Below, piece by piece: positions 22,432-35,375 of a DNA stretch of 64,000 bases. Positions within the stretch are counted from its first letter, which is position 1, and every line of letters begins with the position of its first letter. The notes beneath the pieces were generated by a model, which was not told the origin of the DNA, did not search any database, and was given only the letters and a program-made list of their open reading frames with translations. A program made the translations under genes and the position numbers. This DNA comes from Cotesia glomerata (Eukaryota; Arthropoda; Insecta; Hymenoptera; Braconidae). Location of the stretch: the NCBI RefSeq assembly GCF_020080835.1, contig NC_058160.1, positions 27,205,152-27,269,151 of the forward strand. The letters run 5' to 3'.

Positions 22432-22583
22432 AGCCGATTTTGATTTTTTTATTTTGATTAATTTATTAAATTATAACTAAAAACTATTTTTAAAAAATTG
22501 CACTAATAGGTTTTGAAGTTTTTAACAAATGAAAAAAAATTTTTTGTAATAAAAAAAAATTTTAAATGTCAGCTAACTTAATT
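22432..22583. mobile_element. GTTAGC-family MITE
   Basis: It is bounded by ATTAAAGTTAGCCGATTTTG and AAATGTCAGCTAACTTAATT, with ATTATAACTAAAAACTATTT inside. Confidence 0.6.
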
Positions 22584-22602
22584 TTTATTATTTTTTTATA
22601 AA

Positions 22603-22753
22603 AATTAAATTAGCCATCTGAAAATTTTTACAATAAAATTAAAAGAAAAAATTTCACATGTAGAAAATTTGAAAAATTATACGTGCAATTTTTTTACTTG
22701 CAATTTAATTGTTGAAAAAAATAGAAAAATTTTTGAACGTCGGCTAACTTTAG
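22603..22753. mobile_element. GTTAGC-family MITE
   Basis: It is bounded by AATTAAATTAGCCATCTGAA and GAACGTCGGCTAACTTTAGT and follows the previous copy by about 20 bp. Confidence 0.55.
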
Positions 22754-25700
22754 TATCATATTTTTTTTATTGATAAAAAATAAGAAAATAATTTATCCAA
22801 GTAAAGAGGGAGTTTCTTCGTCTGTATATGTTAGTATTAAAATGTAAAGAAGAAAATAACCTTGGAAAAATCCCTAATGAGTAAATGTGCATGACTTGTC
22901 TGATAATAATTTAAGATCATAACAAGTAGCAAGTGTATATAATTAATTTCTAGTGCTGTGCTCGGATATCCTTTTAGATGGTTGTTTACTTGCTAGCAGA
23001 CAAAGCTTAGGATGCCAGCCGGTGAGTCATAGGTCACAGGAGGGAAGAAACAAAAGATTTAAAAAAAAACTTGGGAACTTAAAACTTACGGTTCAGCTAA
23101 AGATTATTATTATTATTTTAATGGAAATAAAAACCAACAAGGAAAAGGTTCGGGTTTAAATGCTCAACTTTGAGGTCTTCAGGTCAGGAAGTTTTAAATA
23201 AACAGGTAAAAAATTTGCAGTTAATTACTGGTAGATCTAGATCTCTAGACAAAACAAGTAATTATTAACATTAAAATAATTTATTTTATTTTATTGCGTC
23301 TAGTCTCTTTTCATTAAGATTTTTTTTTCTTTGAGTACTTACGTTGCATTGCCGACAATTGCGCTAGAAGTAATATTGAAATTATGGTTGCGGGTCAAGC
23401 AATGAAGCGAATCCTTTGGGGTTTTATAATTCTACAAGGAATAAATATGCGTGCCAGAGTCCACATACGGAAATCAGGGTCGCGTGACCGTAGACCCTGA
23501 CCGCTGGGAGCCAATGTCATGTGATTCTCGTGACTGGATGCACTGGAGTTGTCCTTCGTGATGGTATATGTATACAAATGTTGTCGAGAATTATCTGAGG
23601 ATAATTTGCAAACTAAGTCTAAGTGAAAAATTAAATATTATATTTTGGGAGAAATTTAACGCTTGAATAAATTTTTTTTTAGTCCTGTGGAAACAGATAG
23701 TAAGGACAACAAGTTTCGCTAAATCATTAGAACTCGTAATAAAAATACTGGTTTCATTTTTATTGATACAAGTATTTTTTTGGTTTTAGAAAAGGATTTT
23801 ATTTTATAAATAATCTCTTCGTACATTTTTAAGTAATAATGTCCTTATAATAACTTATTCGCTAAAAAAATTTTTTAATTTTTGTATTTTTATAATATAA
23901 TGCTCTTTACAAAAAACAAGAACTCAAAAAAAAAATATGTTTTTTTAATAATATTAATTAAAATGAACTATTTTTAGTATTAAACTATTTAAATAATAAA
24001 TAATAATATTAATAATTATTATTTATTAATAATAATATTAAATAATAAATAATAAGCATTAGTGAAAAATAAAAATCAGAAAAAATCAATTTATTGATAC
24101 AATTTTTTTTTTGCTTTTGAAAAAGATTTTATTTTTAAAATTTTTACAGTCGTACATAAATAAGTAACAATACCTTTAAATAAAAAAAATTAATCTATAA
24201 TATTTTAAGTTTGAATTGACATTAATGATGTGCTTATCAATCTACTCTAATTGAAAAATAATGAATAATTTTTCTTAAATATTGTTAATTTTTTCTTCAC
24301 ATATTTTAGTTAAATTATTAAATTTGGCGCAGTGGAAAAATTTAAAATAATAAAAAAACCATAGTCTTGATACAAGTTTAGAATGTCTGAGCGGTCTATT
24401 TGTAATAAAAGGAAATAAAATCTGGACAACAAGTAAAAATGATAAAAAAAAACGTTGTCACGACGTCGCCGGATAAATTAGTAAGTGAATAGAAATTTAA
24501 ATAATAATATTTTAATTTAAATGCCTGCGTGGATAAAAGAATGTTATTGTCGAGAGATATAATCTGGTGTCTTTAAGAAAACCGAGAGATTTTTCCATGT
24601 CAGTAGAACGGACGAACGAAAAAGTTTGCCGGAATAAATGAGTATGAACAAAAAATATATAGTAATAATGATAATGATAATAAAAACTAAAAAAAAACGT
24701 ATAATAATGACACAAGAGTGTGTATATGTACGTAAAATAAAAGAAAAATGGTTTAAATCACCCGTGGGAATGTTTCTGGCACCGAAAATTATTTCACATG
24801 TCTCGAACGAATTACGCTAGGGGATATTCATCGTGACTTGGCACGCAAGTATGACGCTCTTATAATGCTTATTCAATTTGTGATGAATAACTCACGGCAA
24901 TATACTCTTTTTTATTTCTTCTTTTATTCTCAATATTCTATCCTGAAAAATATAATCTGTAATTATTTGTTATTACTCATTATTTTTTGCGTTTTTTTTT
25001 TTTTCCAGACTCGCCACATAACAGAAATCAGTATCGTTTGCGTAAAGTGAGAATGATTGCTGTTACAAATAACAGATACAAATTTAATAAGTATTTCAAA
25101 TATATACTTCAATTTTAAGTATACATCTGTATTTTCTTTTAAATTAATATTTCAAATTTCTCCTGAGCAAACTTTATTATTAAAAAAAAAATATTTCAAA
25201 GAAAAATGATGATCAGAAAGTAATAAATATCCGGAATTATTTATTACATTAAATTCCTGTTAAAGGTCATCATCATCTTCTTAGTTGTCGTCATCACAAT
25301 CACATCACATGTGTATATTTATGTTTATGTGCATACATTCATTTCTTCAGCGTATTATCTCACGCTTTTGAAGACGGTTTACCTATACTGTATGTTGATG
25401 AGAAAAAAAAAAAAAATGAAACTCATGGATATGTTAACTCGTCGGTGTAATTTATAGAACAATCATACAACAGGACTGAATGTATCCACCTCTTCATTCA
25501 GTCAGCGTTAAACAATAATAACGACATCAACATCAACAGTAGTACAAGCAGCAGCAAGAATGATGCAATGAAAATTATGCAAGTGCGTGATCCAGCTTTC
25601 TCAATCAATAGATTTCCAATACATAACAATTTAATAACCCACTATTTTAAAATAACAATAATAAATTCCCATAATTTTTTTCAGAGTCGAAAATTGAGAT

Positions 25701-25942
25701 TCCACACTGAGAAAAAAAAATTTTTGTCCAGAAAAAATTTCCTTGGCTCAAGAATCGTTTAAAATAAATTTTGGTTTTTTGAAAAAAGAATATCAATATC
25801 TATCATGATAATAAAATATTGGCATTAATTTTTTTAATTTTGATAGATTAACAAACGAATAGGTTCACTTGAATTAAACAAAAAATAATTCGATCAATTC
25901 TTGAGACAAGAAAATATATTCTTGAAAAATATCAAGAATGTA

Positions 25943-26663
25943 TGGGATATTCCATGCCAAATAAAAATTTTTTTTTATTTTAGAAAATTTGACAATTTTT
26001 TTTCAATTAAAAAAAAAAATATAAAAATAATTCGGCCCTTTCCGGGCTGCGCGGTAATAGTTGTCAAATTGATTGAAGTTTTTTTTGAGAAAAAAAAATT
26101 TAAAAAAAAGTGACCAACTTTGAAAAAATAACGATTTTAGTTGAAAAACCCGGATATTTTGTCGAATTTATCGTATTTAATTTTTTTTGTATATTTTTTC
26201 AAAAAGTACATTAAAAAAAAAAATTTTTTTCAAAAAAAGGTACCCAAAGGTCAATATCAAAAAAAGTTATAGCTATTTGAAAATAAAAAAGCCATTTTTT
26301 TGAAAAATTCATAATTTTTTTTTGCACTGATAGAAGGATTTATTTGTACCAAAAAATATTTGTTAATAGTTAACAAATCATTTATTAGAGACGACTTTTT
26401 AGTATTAAACAAATATTTCTTAGTATTTAAAATGATTTGTTTGTATTTAATAAATCAGATATTAATAAATCTTTTTAAATACTAAGAAATATTTATTAAG
26501 GACTAAAAAGTGGTCTTTAATAAATGATTTGTTAAATATTAACAAATCTTTCTATCAGTGTGGGTTGGACAAAAAAATTTGAAAAAATGTTTTTCAAAGG
26601 GTAGAAAAGAATAATAAAGTTTAAACTAAATCTAAAGTGGTCGATTTGGCATGGAATACCCCA
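25943..26663. mobile_element. Middle MITE (TGGGATATTCCATGCC ends)
   Basis: The inverted ends are TGGGATATTCCATGCCAAAT and ATTTGGCATGGAATACCCCA, flanked on both sides by TA, consistent with a Tc1/mariner-type target duplication. It is inserted in the outer element and itself carries the insertion at 26,326-26,560. Confidence 0.72.
26326..26560. mobile_element. Inner foldback MITE (CACTGATAGA ends)
   Basis: A 235 bp almost complete palindrome. CACTGATAGAAGGATTT is answered by AATCTTTCTATCAGTG, with interior arms AACAAATCATTTATTAGAGA and its complement. Confidence 0.75.
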
Positions 26664-26719
26664 TATATTCTTGTGACAAGAAAATTTTCTCAAGAGTAGT
26701 ACTTTTTTTTCTCAGTGCA

Positions 26720-27930
26720 AAGTAAAATTTTAATTTAGCGGTTCTTTGGAGATTGAAAAGGTTAAATCAGTAGTCGTGGAAACGAAATGGATAAAAGAAA
26801 TTGGCAAACAAAAATCGTCATCATCGAGGTGGGTCAGTAGGTCGCCGCCATGTTAATTACTTGGAATCCATCAGCTCTCCCACCGTCAGATAAATATATC
26901 TATATATATTACTTTATACATATACAGCATATTGCAGTAAAACATTCTCCCTTTCAAACTCGTCTCTTACTCTCTTGCAGCGAACCCAGATCTTTCTTCT
27001 CATAATGATAATCCTCATCTTGTGAACGATGAGCGACGACGAGTTTGGAGTTTGGTGAGATCCGGACTCTCTTTTCTTCGAGCTCCGAGATGTCTCTTGG
27101 CTACTATTGCCTCTTTTTAATCAACCTCTTCACTGTAAGTTATATTATACTGGTGAAGTATAGATATATAACAATTTGAGTTGTGGTAGTATTCTGTAAT
27201 CGGTAAATAGAATCGTGTGCCTCTCGGCGTCCGAGCGTGACAACTATTTTTAAAATGTTTATGTACCTAAGCGTTCAATCTTCTCTTTTCTTCACTTATC
27301 CAGCTAACCAGTCCAAGACTGTTGCTGGTTGCTGTTACTATGATATGCCGGGAGATTTACAATACCGCAGGAATTAATTTTGCTCGGATTTCCCACCTGA
27401 GGCAACGGTGTCTCGCGTACGTGCTACGATTGTCCAGAGAAATTCCTCGCCTTTAACGGTGGTATTGCATTTCAAATTATTTAAATAACCTAAGCTAATA
27501 GTTTCGCTTCGTAGATAATTATTTTGACATTTATATATTTCCTCAGTTTTTTTTTTTTTTTTTTTTTTTTTTACAATAATTGTTATTATAAATTAAGATT
27601 AATTGACTTTTTTTTAATTAAATATTACGCAATAGGAAAAGCATCGGCTATCTTAGCCCCAAAGAGATTAATGACGAGCCTATCCATGCGACGATGCACC
27701 AAGAGTTTCTATTTCTCGGAAGCGGATTTCCGCATGCAGCCTGCCAATTCAATGAGAAACTTTTGATATAATAAAAAAAGAAAAAAAAACCAGTAATGCT
27801 ACTTTTTATTAGTAACTTTTGCCAATACTTAAAGGCTTCTGTCAAGTAAATAAACAACAGTAAAGCGCAGGTAATGTTGAAAAAAATTTCTGACAAATTA
27901 AAGTTTTCATAATTTTTAAAAAATTTTTTT
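26720..27930. other. Intergenic, contains a GC-richer island
   Basis: 26.8-27.45 kb is less AT-rich and on the minus strand reads as a purine-rich GAGA-like block (AGAAAAGAGAGTCCGGATCT). It may be a distal promoter or enhancer of gene B. A poly-T run lies at about 27,547-27,572. No coding exon recognised. Confidence 0.35.
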
Positions 27931-27932
27931 TA

Positions 27933-28599
27933 ATTATTTACAAGTGAGGTCTACCCTATTTTTGGCCATATCTACGCTGATAAAAAAATTAACTCGACTC
28001 AAGAGCCAAAATCTTGAAACAAGAATACTACTTTGAAGAAAATGATTTTTTTTAGTCAAGAGAATAAATTTTTGAAACAAGAAAATTTTCTTAGACCAAG
28101 AATAATTTCTCAGCTTAAGAATTTATTATCTGACTTATGAAAATCATTTTCTTCAAAATGGTATTGTTGGTTCAAGATTTTGGCTCTTGAGTCAAATTTT
28201 TTTTATCAGTATAGGTGAAAAAGTAACGTTTTGTAATTTTTTTTTATTCTGCTTGTTTTACGATGCATTTATGATAAAAAAATGTTGTGAAAGAAAAAAA
28301 TAAAGATTTTGGTATCTTTTTTGCTTTCAAAAGTTGGAAAAAATTTTGGCTCTCATAATTTTGAATAAAATTTCTATTTTATCTTTTTTTCATATATATT
28401 TTTTGAAAAGTACATAAAAATATGAACAATTTGAGAAAAAAAGTTGAATATTACAATTTTTAAAAAATTTATAAATTTTCTTTTTAAATTTGTAAAATTT
28501 TGATCAACTTTTTTTTTTAATTTAATTCTTCATTTTTTTATATATTTTTCGTAAAAAAAAAAATTAAAATTAAAATGGTGGACCCTACTTGTAAATAAT
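27933..28599. mobile_element. MITE with TTTACAAGTGRGGTC ends, filled copy
   Basis: The left end is ATTATTTACAAGTGAGGTCT and the right end GGACCCTACTTGTAAATAAT. It matches the inverse of 52,644-53,100 over most of its length (shared GGCCATATCTA and TTCAAAAGTTGGAAAAAA), except for the 237 bp insertion at 27,975-28,211. Non-coding. Confidence 0.72.
27975..28211. mobile_element. Nested foldback MITE (CTGATAAAAAAATT ends)
   Basis: A near-perfect palindrome, with ACTCAAGAGCCAAAATCTTG answered by CAAGATTTTGGCTCTTGAGT. It is absent from the homologous copy at 52.6-53.1 kb, where CCATATCTA continues directly. TA flanks both sides. Confidence 0.75.
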
Positions 28600-29501
28600 G
28601 ACCAAATTTTTCAACACTTCAAGTTAGACATAAATAAATCAAAGTTTCACAAAAAGTTAAATTTTTACGAAATTTACAGATACTTTCTTCACTTCTTACA
28701 TAAAATTTCTTCTCGGCACATGTATTTATTGCGTAATAAGAAAAGAACGTTACATAACTTTCGAGATTTTTAAATCAGCGAAGAATCTTCTTATAATCTC
28801 TTCTTAAACTCAGTCACCAGATGATTCCATTGAAATTTAAACGCAAGGTCTAATGACTTAAGCAATGCTTGGGTACAAAACCACAGGCCGACTTTATAAA
28901 CGCATATTTAGCATTCCTATCTCTCGTATTTACTCCTAAGACACGCCTCTCTATCCTTCCTTATGCTTTAGACGGTGAACAGCATACCCATATAATGCCC
29001 TACGCACAACACTACAACAGCCTTTTTTTCTACGCTCATATTCTTACCAAGGGTTATAATCGCTGCAACAGGTACAGATGCTGATTATAATCTGTTTGCT
29101 AAATATTTTCCGCAATAACAAATTTTTTTTTTTCAGATACCTACATCGTGCGATGTAAACAACTTAATAACACGATGAAAAAATTTATCGCTGAATTCTT
29201 GTCTATCCGATGTGCTGATGAAGCGGATCCTTGTGAAGATATGAAAGAATTTTTATAATTAATAAAATGCTAATATTTATTATTCAAACAAGAAGATCCA
29301 GCATGTAAAAGTAATTATTAGTTAAATAGAAAAATATAAAATAAAAGTGACGTTAATGCGTGACTGCATTTTATTCGCCTAGGAGTCTTCGATTAGAATA
29401 ACGGGAGACACGAATGCTTGGTAAGTAGTGTGATTCCCCACGGATGATTTGCCTCAAGCTTTTAATGCCGAAAGATCCTTTACTCGCTTATTATTACAGC
29501 T

Positions 29502-29503
29502 TC

Positions 29504-29598
<95 letters not shown>

Positions 29599-29599
29599 G
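29502..29599. repeat. (ATT)n microsatellite
   Basis: About 33 nearly uninterrupted ATT repeats. A poly-isoleucine open frame here is an artefact. Confidence 0.97.
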
Positions 29600-30439
29600 C
29601 TATTATGATAGTTGGTATATTAACTCGGAGCAATTTATTTTTTTTATTACGTATTAATTTAATTTATCAAGCGTAATACTTTTCTCAAGTACCGGCATTA
29701 AATATGAGACAATTATTTAAAGATAATACACACGTGAAATTGGCAATCGCGTATTTAGCATTAAATTAGCGGGTATAAGGTCCGATTACGAGTTAAGTGT
29801 TATAGCGTAATTTAACACCGTAAGTTGCCAACAAAATTTGCGAGATTGCTTACTATTATACAGATTAAAATAGCCATTTGCAATAAAATTATGCCTTGTA
29901 AGAGCAATCGGGGCAACGGAACTTCCGACAAGAGTTATCCGTTTTTTATATTTTTTATCACGTACCGTTGACGCTATAGATAGACACGGGGTCATGGCAT
30001 TGCTGGCGATGTTGCCTATTGAAGAAGGTAGAAAACGCACAACCTCATACTAAAATACTCAGGGCCGTATGGAATCTATGTATTCCTCTCTCTTTCCGGG
30101 GACCATTAATTATTTATTTCGAACACGTGATATCTTCTATCGTCTTCTTTATTAACCGTACAAATAAATTGCTCATTTTATTTTATTTATTTATTTACTT
30201 GCATAGTTATCTTAATCACTCTATAATGTTCCAGAATACTCAAAGAAGAAATACAGCGAATTCTTGATCAGAAGAAAGGGGTGACTTTCAAAATTCTAGG
30301 ATTTATTGATTGCTTATTTTAAAAAATTTTTTCAAGCTTTCACCATTCGATTTATCATTTAATTATGTAAAATTGAATTATTTATTTTTTATTATAGATT
30401 TCTTCATTTTTAAATTCCTGAAATATTTAATCGATTCAT

Positions 30440-30602
30440 GAAAATTTAACTAACCGACATGTAAAAATTTTTATAATTTATTTTGTTGAAAAATAATTTT
30501 TTTAAAATTATACGTGGAATTTTTTAAAAATATTTTCTTAGTTATAATTTTTAATTAATAATAAAAATCAAAAATTGTTGAGTGTCGGCTAACTTAATTT
30601 TC
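30440..30602. mobile_element. GTTAGC-family MITE
   Basis: It is bounded by GAAAATTTAACTAACCGACA and GTGTCGGCTAACTTAATTTT. Confidence 0.6.
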
Positions 30603-30968
30603 ATAATCGATTCAAAGTATTTTTATGGTAAAAAAAAAATATTATAATAGGTAATGCATATTAAAATGTTTCATTGAAAAAACAACTTTTGGATGATAGG
30701 TACAATGCATTTAACAGTGCATGAAATAATAACGTTTCGCTCGGTTGATATTATGTTCATCAGCGAATAAAAATGGCGACAACGTTCTGGAGAACTAGTT
30801 AAATTAAATCAAGTAAAAAATTGAAGAAAAAAATATTTTAATATTTTAAAAAAGGCAATTCCAAAATCATAGTTCTAATAAATGAAAATAAAAATATTAA
30901 TTTTTTTTTTTTTAATTAATTAATTATTATTTAGAGCCGGTTTTAACTGCTATTTAAATTTATATTTA

Positions 30969-31040
30969 TAGATAGATAGATAATCAGGTTTTATTCGATC
31001 CTGGAGCCTTGGCTCCTTCAGGACCATCAAAATACATTTT
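30969..31040 (-). mobile_element. Candidate non-LTR retrotransposon 3' end
   Basis: On the minus strand GGAGCCAAGGCTCC (a perfect foldback) is followed by AGGATCGAATAAAACCTG and a TATCTATCTATC tail. This 3' architecture matches LINEs ending in a simple repeat. No coding part remains. Confidence 0.4.
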
Positions 31041-31080
31041 TTACAGTGATTGGGACGTATATATAATTTTAAAGGACACA

Positions 31081-31687
31081 ACTAGTGTGACAGCCTAAAA
31101 AAAGGCGATTTTTGGGAATTAAAATAAAAAAAACTCCTGTATGAATTATTTAAAAATTTTAAGGGTATATTAATGAATATTTTAAGAATATACAGTAAAA
31201 TTTTTGAAGAAAAAAATTAAATATTTTCCGAGTTACACGCGATTTCCGACGGCGCTAAAAAAAAGGTCCTCCACTGCTGCAGTGATTCCGGCCTTCTCCA
31301 TGAATGAAACATAAAAAAAAAATTCTTGTTCAACTAGAAGATATTGTTCGGACAATGACCCTCGGTCGAAAAAAAATATAAAAAATTGACAAAATAGCGG
31401 CGTTTTTAAAAAAAAAGTTGAATTTTACCCAAAATTTTGGTCGTTTTTGTTTTTGGCTTGCCAAAATTCGATTTTTGATCAGATCAAAAAACTGGAGGGT
31501 CATTGTATGGAGGACTATATACAGAACGTGCAGAAAAAAATTTAATAGTGATTGGATCATTTGTCTTTGAGTAATCAAAGCAAATTCGAAAAATGCTGTT
31601 TCGAGAAAAACGCGTTTAAAGATAAAATAATCCTATTCTTATTGCCGAGCGGCAATAAAATCGATTTTTTGAAAATTTCACACTAGT
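31081..31687. mobile_element. Non-autonomous DNA element, ACTAGTGTGA ends
   Basis: A 607 bp segment bounded by ACTAGTGTGACAGCC and TTTCACACTAGT. It is interior-rich in short foldbacks (GCCGAGCGGC). A minus-strand open frame of 82 codons inside has no recognised domain and starts without a good context. Confidence 0.5.
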
Positions 31688-32105
31688 TCTACCTCTTAAA
31701 TATTTAGAATAATTTTGACTATTGATATTAATATTAATATTAACAGCGATAATACATATCAAGTAAGTAGCAATAGCGTATCAAAGTTTTATAATTCATT
31801 ATTGTTCATTTTCTACCAAGAAGTGTCTCTTAAATATAAAAAAAAATCTGTAAACTATGACATTTATATTATATTAAATGTCTGAATGTCGGGTTGAATA
31901 ACCATCGCTTAGAGAAGATATTGCACCCAGAATTATGGTGGAAAAATAAGCAATTTAACGAGTTGAGAGGTATATATATATATATAAGAAAGAGAGAGAG
32001 GATTTTATAACGATGTGTATTAAAATAATCAATATCGAAGAAGCGCAAGAGAAAGGGAGTGGAAAAAAAATTTTTAGTGACAAGCTATGGACTTTCTACT
32101 CATTC

Positions 32106-32108
<3 letters not shown>

Positions 32109-32175
<67 letters not shown>
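32109..32175. repeat. (TA)n microsatellite
   Basis: Two blocks of TA repeats separated by GC at about 32,141-32,143. Confidence 0.95.
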
Positions 32176-32177
<2 letters not shown>

Positions 32178-33505
32178 CTATATATTATACCATAGATTAG
32201 TTACGGATCAACGGGAAGTCATTAGTCGTCTACTTGAACCAGGAATTAATCCACACATGTGTAGATAAATTGGATAAGTAACTAATGTATTATTGTCCTA
32301 GCTGATTAATTAATTAAATTTTAATTCCAGGTTATTCTTACTTTGTTAATTTATATCTGACAAATTAAATAGTCAATTAACGAAGTATTTGACTTATTAA
32401 TTAAGGTAATTGAAGAAATTAATTATTGTAAACAGTTAATAGATGATGAAGTAACTTGGAGTAATTACAATCGCATATACAAGCATTAAAAGTATTTTTT
32501 AATGTTAAGTGACTTCATCATTTTGCCGATTGCTCAATTATTTTATATTTATAAATTCCGTCATGAAATGAAGAAATTTTTATTTTAAATAATTATAGGA
32601 TTTATGCAATTTATATTTCATTTATTGACATATTAATTATGAAATTACAAATATTTTATGTTCGTTTGTTTGGATGTTGAAATATTATTTTTTAAATTGA
32701 AGGCTTAGGTTTGGATAAAAGTACGCTATTAAACGGAAAATGTAATTAAAATTCAAAATAATGCCTTTGGGTATTATTATGTCGGTATACTAATTTAAAT
32801 TAGAAACTTTTGAGGATTATTTAAATGAGGATAAAATTGAAAGTCATTTCAATAGAATAATTTATGGTGACAAAATTGAAAGTATTATTTTAATTACATA
32901 GTTGTAAGTTCATGATATAAGTAAAAATGCGGTAGACATTAAAAGTTATTTTTAAAACAAAAAAAATTCAATTATAGGAAAGAGATTGTGCTGATGATTT
33001 ATTGCCGAAGAAATTTATAGGAAATGAACGTCAAAATTAATGCGGAAGAGCTTTGACTTTTTTTTTTAATTATTTAAATGATTAATATATTGATACTGTA
33101 TATTAAGGTATATAATAGAATAATTTTGATAAGCGATAAACTTTCAAGCATGACTAGTCTGCAATCGGTTAGTCGTTAGAAAGGTATTACTTTCATTTAT
33201 TAAATCCGCATGTATTATTATTAGTTATAAACAACAACTTAGCATAAAAATGTGACCGTGAAGTACAAAAAAATAAATCCATAAGAAAGTTATGCACAAG
33301 AAATCGATGTTATGCATCTGCGATACGCGACACTCGATGAAAAATTTATACATTTCGCACCATTACATTATTTGCATAACAACTACAGTTATATATAAAT
33401 ATATTTTGAAATACTTGGATTTCACTAAAATCGTGACTTGAAAATTTTAAATTTATATTTTTACATTTTAAAAAATTTATTTTATGTAACAATTTTTCGA
33501 CGTTC

Positions 33506-33730
33506 TACACGGAAAAAAACAAGATGACACTGGATATAATCCAAGATTATACTCAGTGATATCTTTGGTGAAAAAAAATTTCAGATAGTAGTTAAAAAAA
33601 TCTAGATTATACTCAGTGATATCTGGATTATACTCATTATAATCTAGATTATACTAGCTACTATCTGAAATTTTTTTTCACTGAGTATAATTTGGGATTA
33701 TATTCAGTGTCATCTTGTAATTTCCGTGTA
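33506..33730. mobile_element. MITE, ACAAGATGACACT family, copy 2
   Basis: A 225 bp element. The left end ACACGGAAAAAAACAAGATG is answered by CATCTTGTAATTTCCGTGTA. Subterminal TTTCAGATAGTAG is answered by CTACTATCTGAAA. Confidence 0.8.
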
Positions 33731-33951
33731 ATTAGCAAATTGTCTAACTCCATTTTAGAGAATCTTCCATTCGTACGAAAAAACATTTAGTTCAAAATTT
33801 ATTATTACTTAAAAAAAATAATTTAATATTTTGGTTTGGATCATTCAAATAATTTATAATTAATTGCTACATCAAAATGTTAAAAAATCACTCTCTAAAA
33901 ATAAGGAGTTAAATTACTAATTAGAACGTCGTCTTATTTAATTTAGCATAC

Positions 33952-33988
<37 letters not shown>

Positions 33989-34694
33989 TCCTATAAAAAA
34001 TTCTACAAATGAGCTCTATAAATTTATATTATAATAGTAATTTATTTATAAATAAGATTATACAAAAATCCGTCGGAATTATCTAGATTAATTAGACAAA
34101 TTTTTGAAACATAAAAATATCTGTAATATTATTTAAAAAACAATTTATTCAACAACTGAATTATTAAGTACAATCTTGATTGTAATAATTATAAAAATTG
34201 AATTTCTCAAAAAATATTATGAAATATTATTTTAGTTTGAGCACATTAAACTCATTAAAATTAAAAGTAAAATTGAGCGTACATAAATTTTTTTAAAGCG
34301 ATCTAACTTTCACGTCGACATAATAATTTGATCAAACGAGGTCGTGTTGTGGTTTTTTAAAGATAACAGCCAATAAACTGTACAGAAATAATACTCAGTA
34401 CAGAGAATGGACCGGTTCCATAATACAACCGGCAGTCAGAGGTCTCTCGAGGCTCCGATCATCATTACTGAGGTCAATTCAAATAATTATTAATTAAAAC
34501 AACTTAATAATAATTTTAGTACTGAGTTCGCTCATTATTTATTACAATAAAAATTATTATTGTTATCGTATAATTATTATTATTTATTACTTATAACTTA
34601 CGACTAAATTATTATGATTATTGTCATTAGTGAGATTTCTCTCAGTACAGTACAACAATTAAAAAATATAACATTACGTACAGAGATTAAGTAT

Positions 34695-34695
34695 C

Positions 34696-34729
<34 letters not shown>

Positions 34730-34759
34730 CAACCATAATAATTATTATTATTATTATTA
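34695..34759. repeat. (AAT)n...(ATT)n inverted microsatellites
   Basis: An AAT run of about 34 bp is followed, after ACCAACC, by an ATT run of about 25 bp, so the pair can fold back on itself. Confidence 0.9.
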
Positions 34760-35375
34760 ATAAAAGTACAACACAACATATAAATCCAAGATGCCGGTTT
34801 TAAATGATACGAAACACTTTTGTTGAAAAAAAAGTGCGGCTGTCCAGCGAGGCTGGATATAGATCTCTCTCATTATCTTTCCTCTCCGCAATGCCAAGTA
34901 CAAATTAAATATAAATTATTTATAAAAGTTTATACTATAACTTTATTTACTTAATTATATTTTAACTTGATCTAATATAGAGCCGAGGTTAATCGAGCGG
35001 CCTATGTAAAAAAACAACAACAAAATACAGAGTAAAATAATTAATAACACGATTTAACAACGTCTTGGTTGGCGACAGGTCATTTAAACGCCCGCATGCC
35101 TCGCAAGTTTTTAATAATAAAAATATTAACTCGTTGGCGAAGAGGAAAGAGAAAAAAGATCACTGATGGAAGCGTACACCGTACAGCCAATATCATTAAT
35201 GTATGTATATGACAGGCACTGGAATAAGATAATGATAACGATGCATCAACGGTCAACGATATACCAGTTAATTAAATATTTCATTAATCTATTAATCAAC
35301 AAGGTATATATAAATATAAATACATCTATATCTATATATAAAGTGTTGTATTAATTATTATTTTATTTTTTCTAG

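Larger units (their letters stand above)
21900..25700. other. Intergenic upstream of gene B
   Basis: No gene recognised. 22.43-22.75 kb holds two GTTAGC elements. The rest is AT-rich, with islands of higher complexity (21.9-22.3 and 23.3-23.6 kb) that could be enhancers. Open frames here lack domains or codon bias. Confidence 0.45.
25705..26717. mobile_element. Outer MITE of a three-level nest (CACTGAGAAAAAAA ends)
   Basis: The left end CACTGAGAAAAAAA is answered by TTTTTTTTCTCAGTG at the right. The subterminal CTTGTCTCAAG-like motifs resemble the elements at 27,975 and 45,951. It is interrupted by the element at 25,943-26,663. Without that insert it would be about 290 bp. Confidence 0.65.
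28600..31080. other. Intergenic between gene A 3' end and gene B
   Basis: It holds a long (ATT)n microsatellite (29,502-29,599), a GTTAGC element (30,440-30,602) and a candidate LINE tail (30,969-31,040). 28.8-29.2 and 29.7-30.3 kb are more complex but show no domain, promoter pair or exon signal I trust. Confidence 0.45.
31700..35340. other. Intergenic / possible gene A 3' UTR
   Basis: No gene. Contains a TA microsatellite (32,109-32,175), a MITE (33,506-33,730), poly-A (33,957-33,985) and an AAT/ATT pair (34,695-34,759). 34.3-35.2 kb is slightly more complex and follows the gene A stop codon, so it may be 3' UTR. No unambiguous polyadenylation site can be chosen. Confidence 0.4.

Noticed and set aside
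29449..29676. Poly-isoleucine frame
   Set aside because: Translation of an ATT microsatellite.
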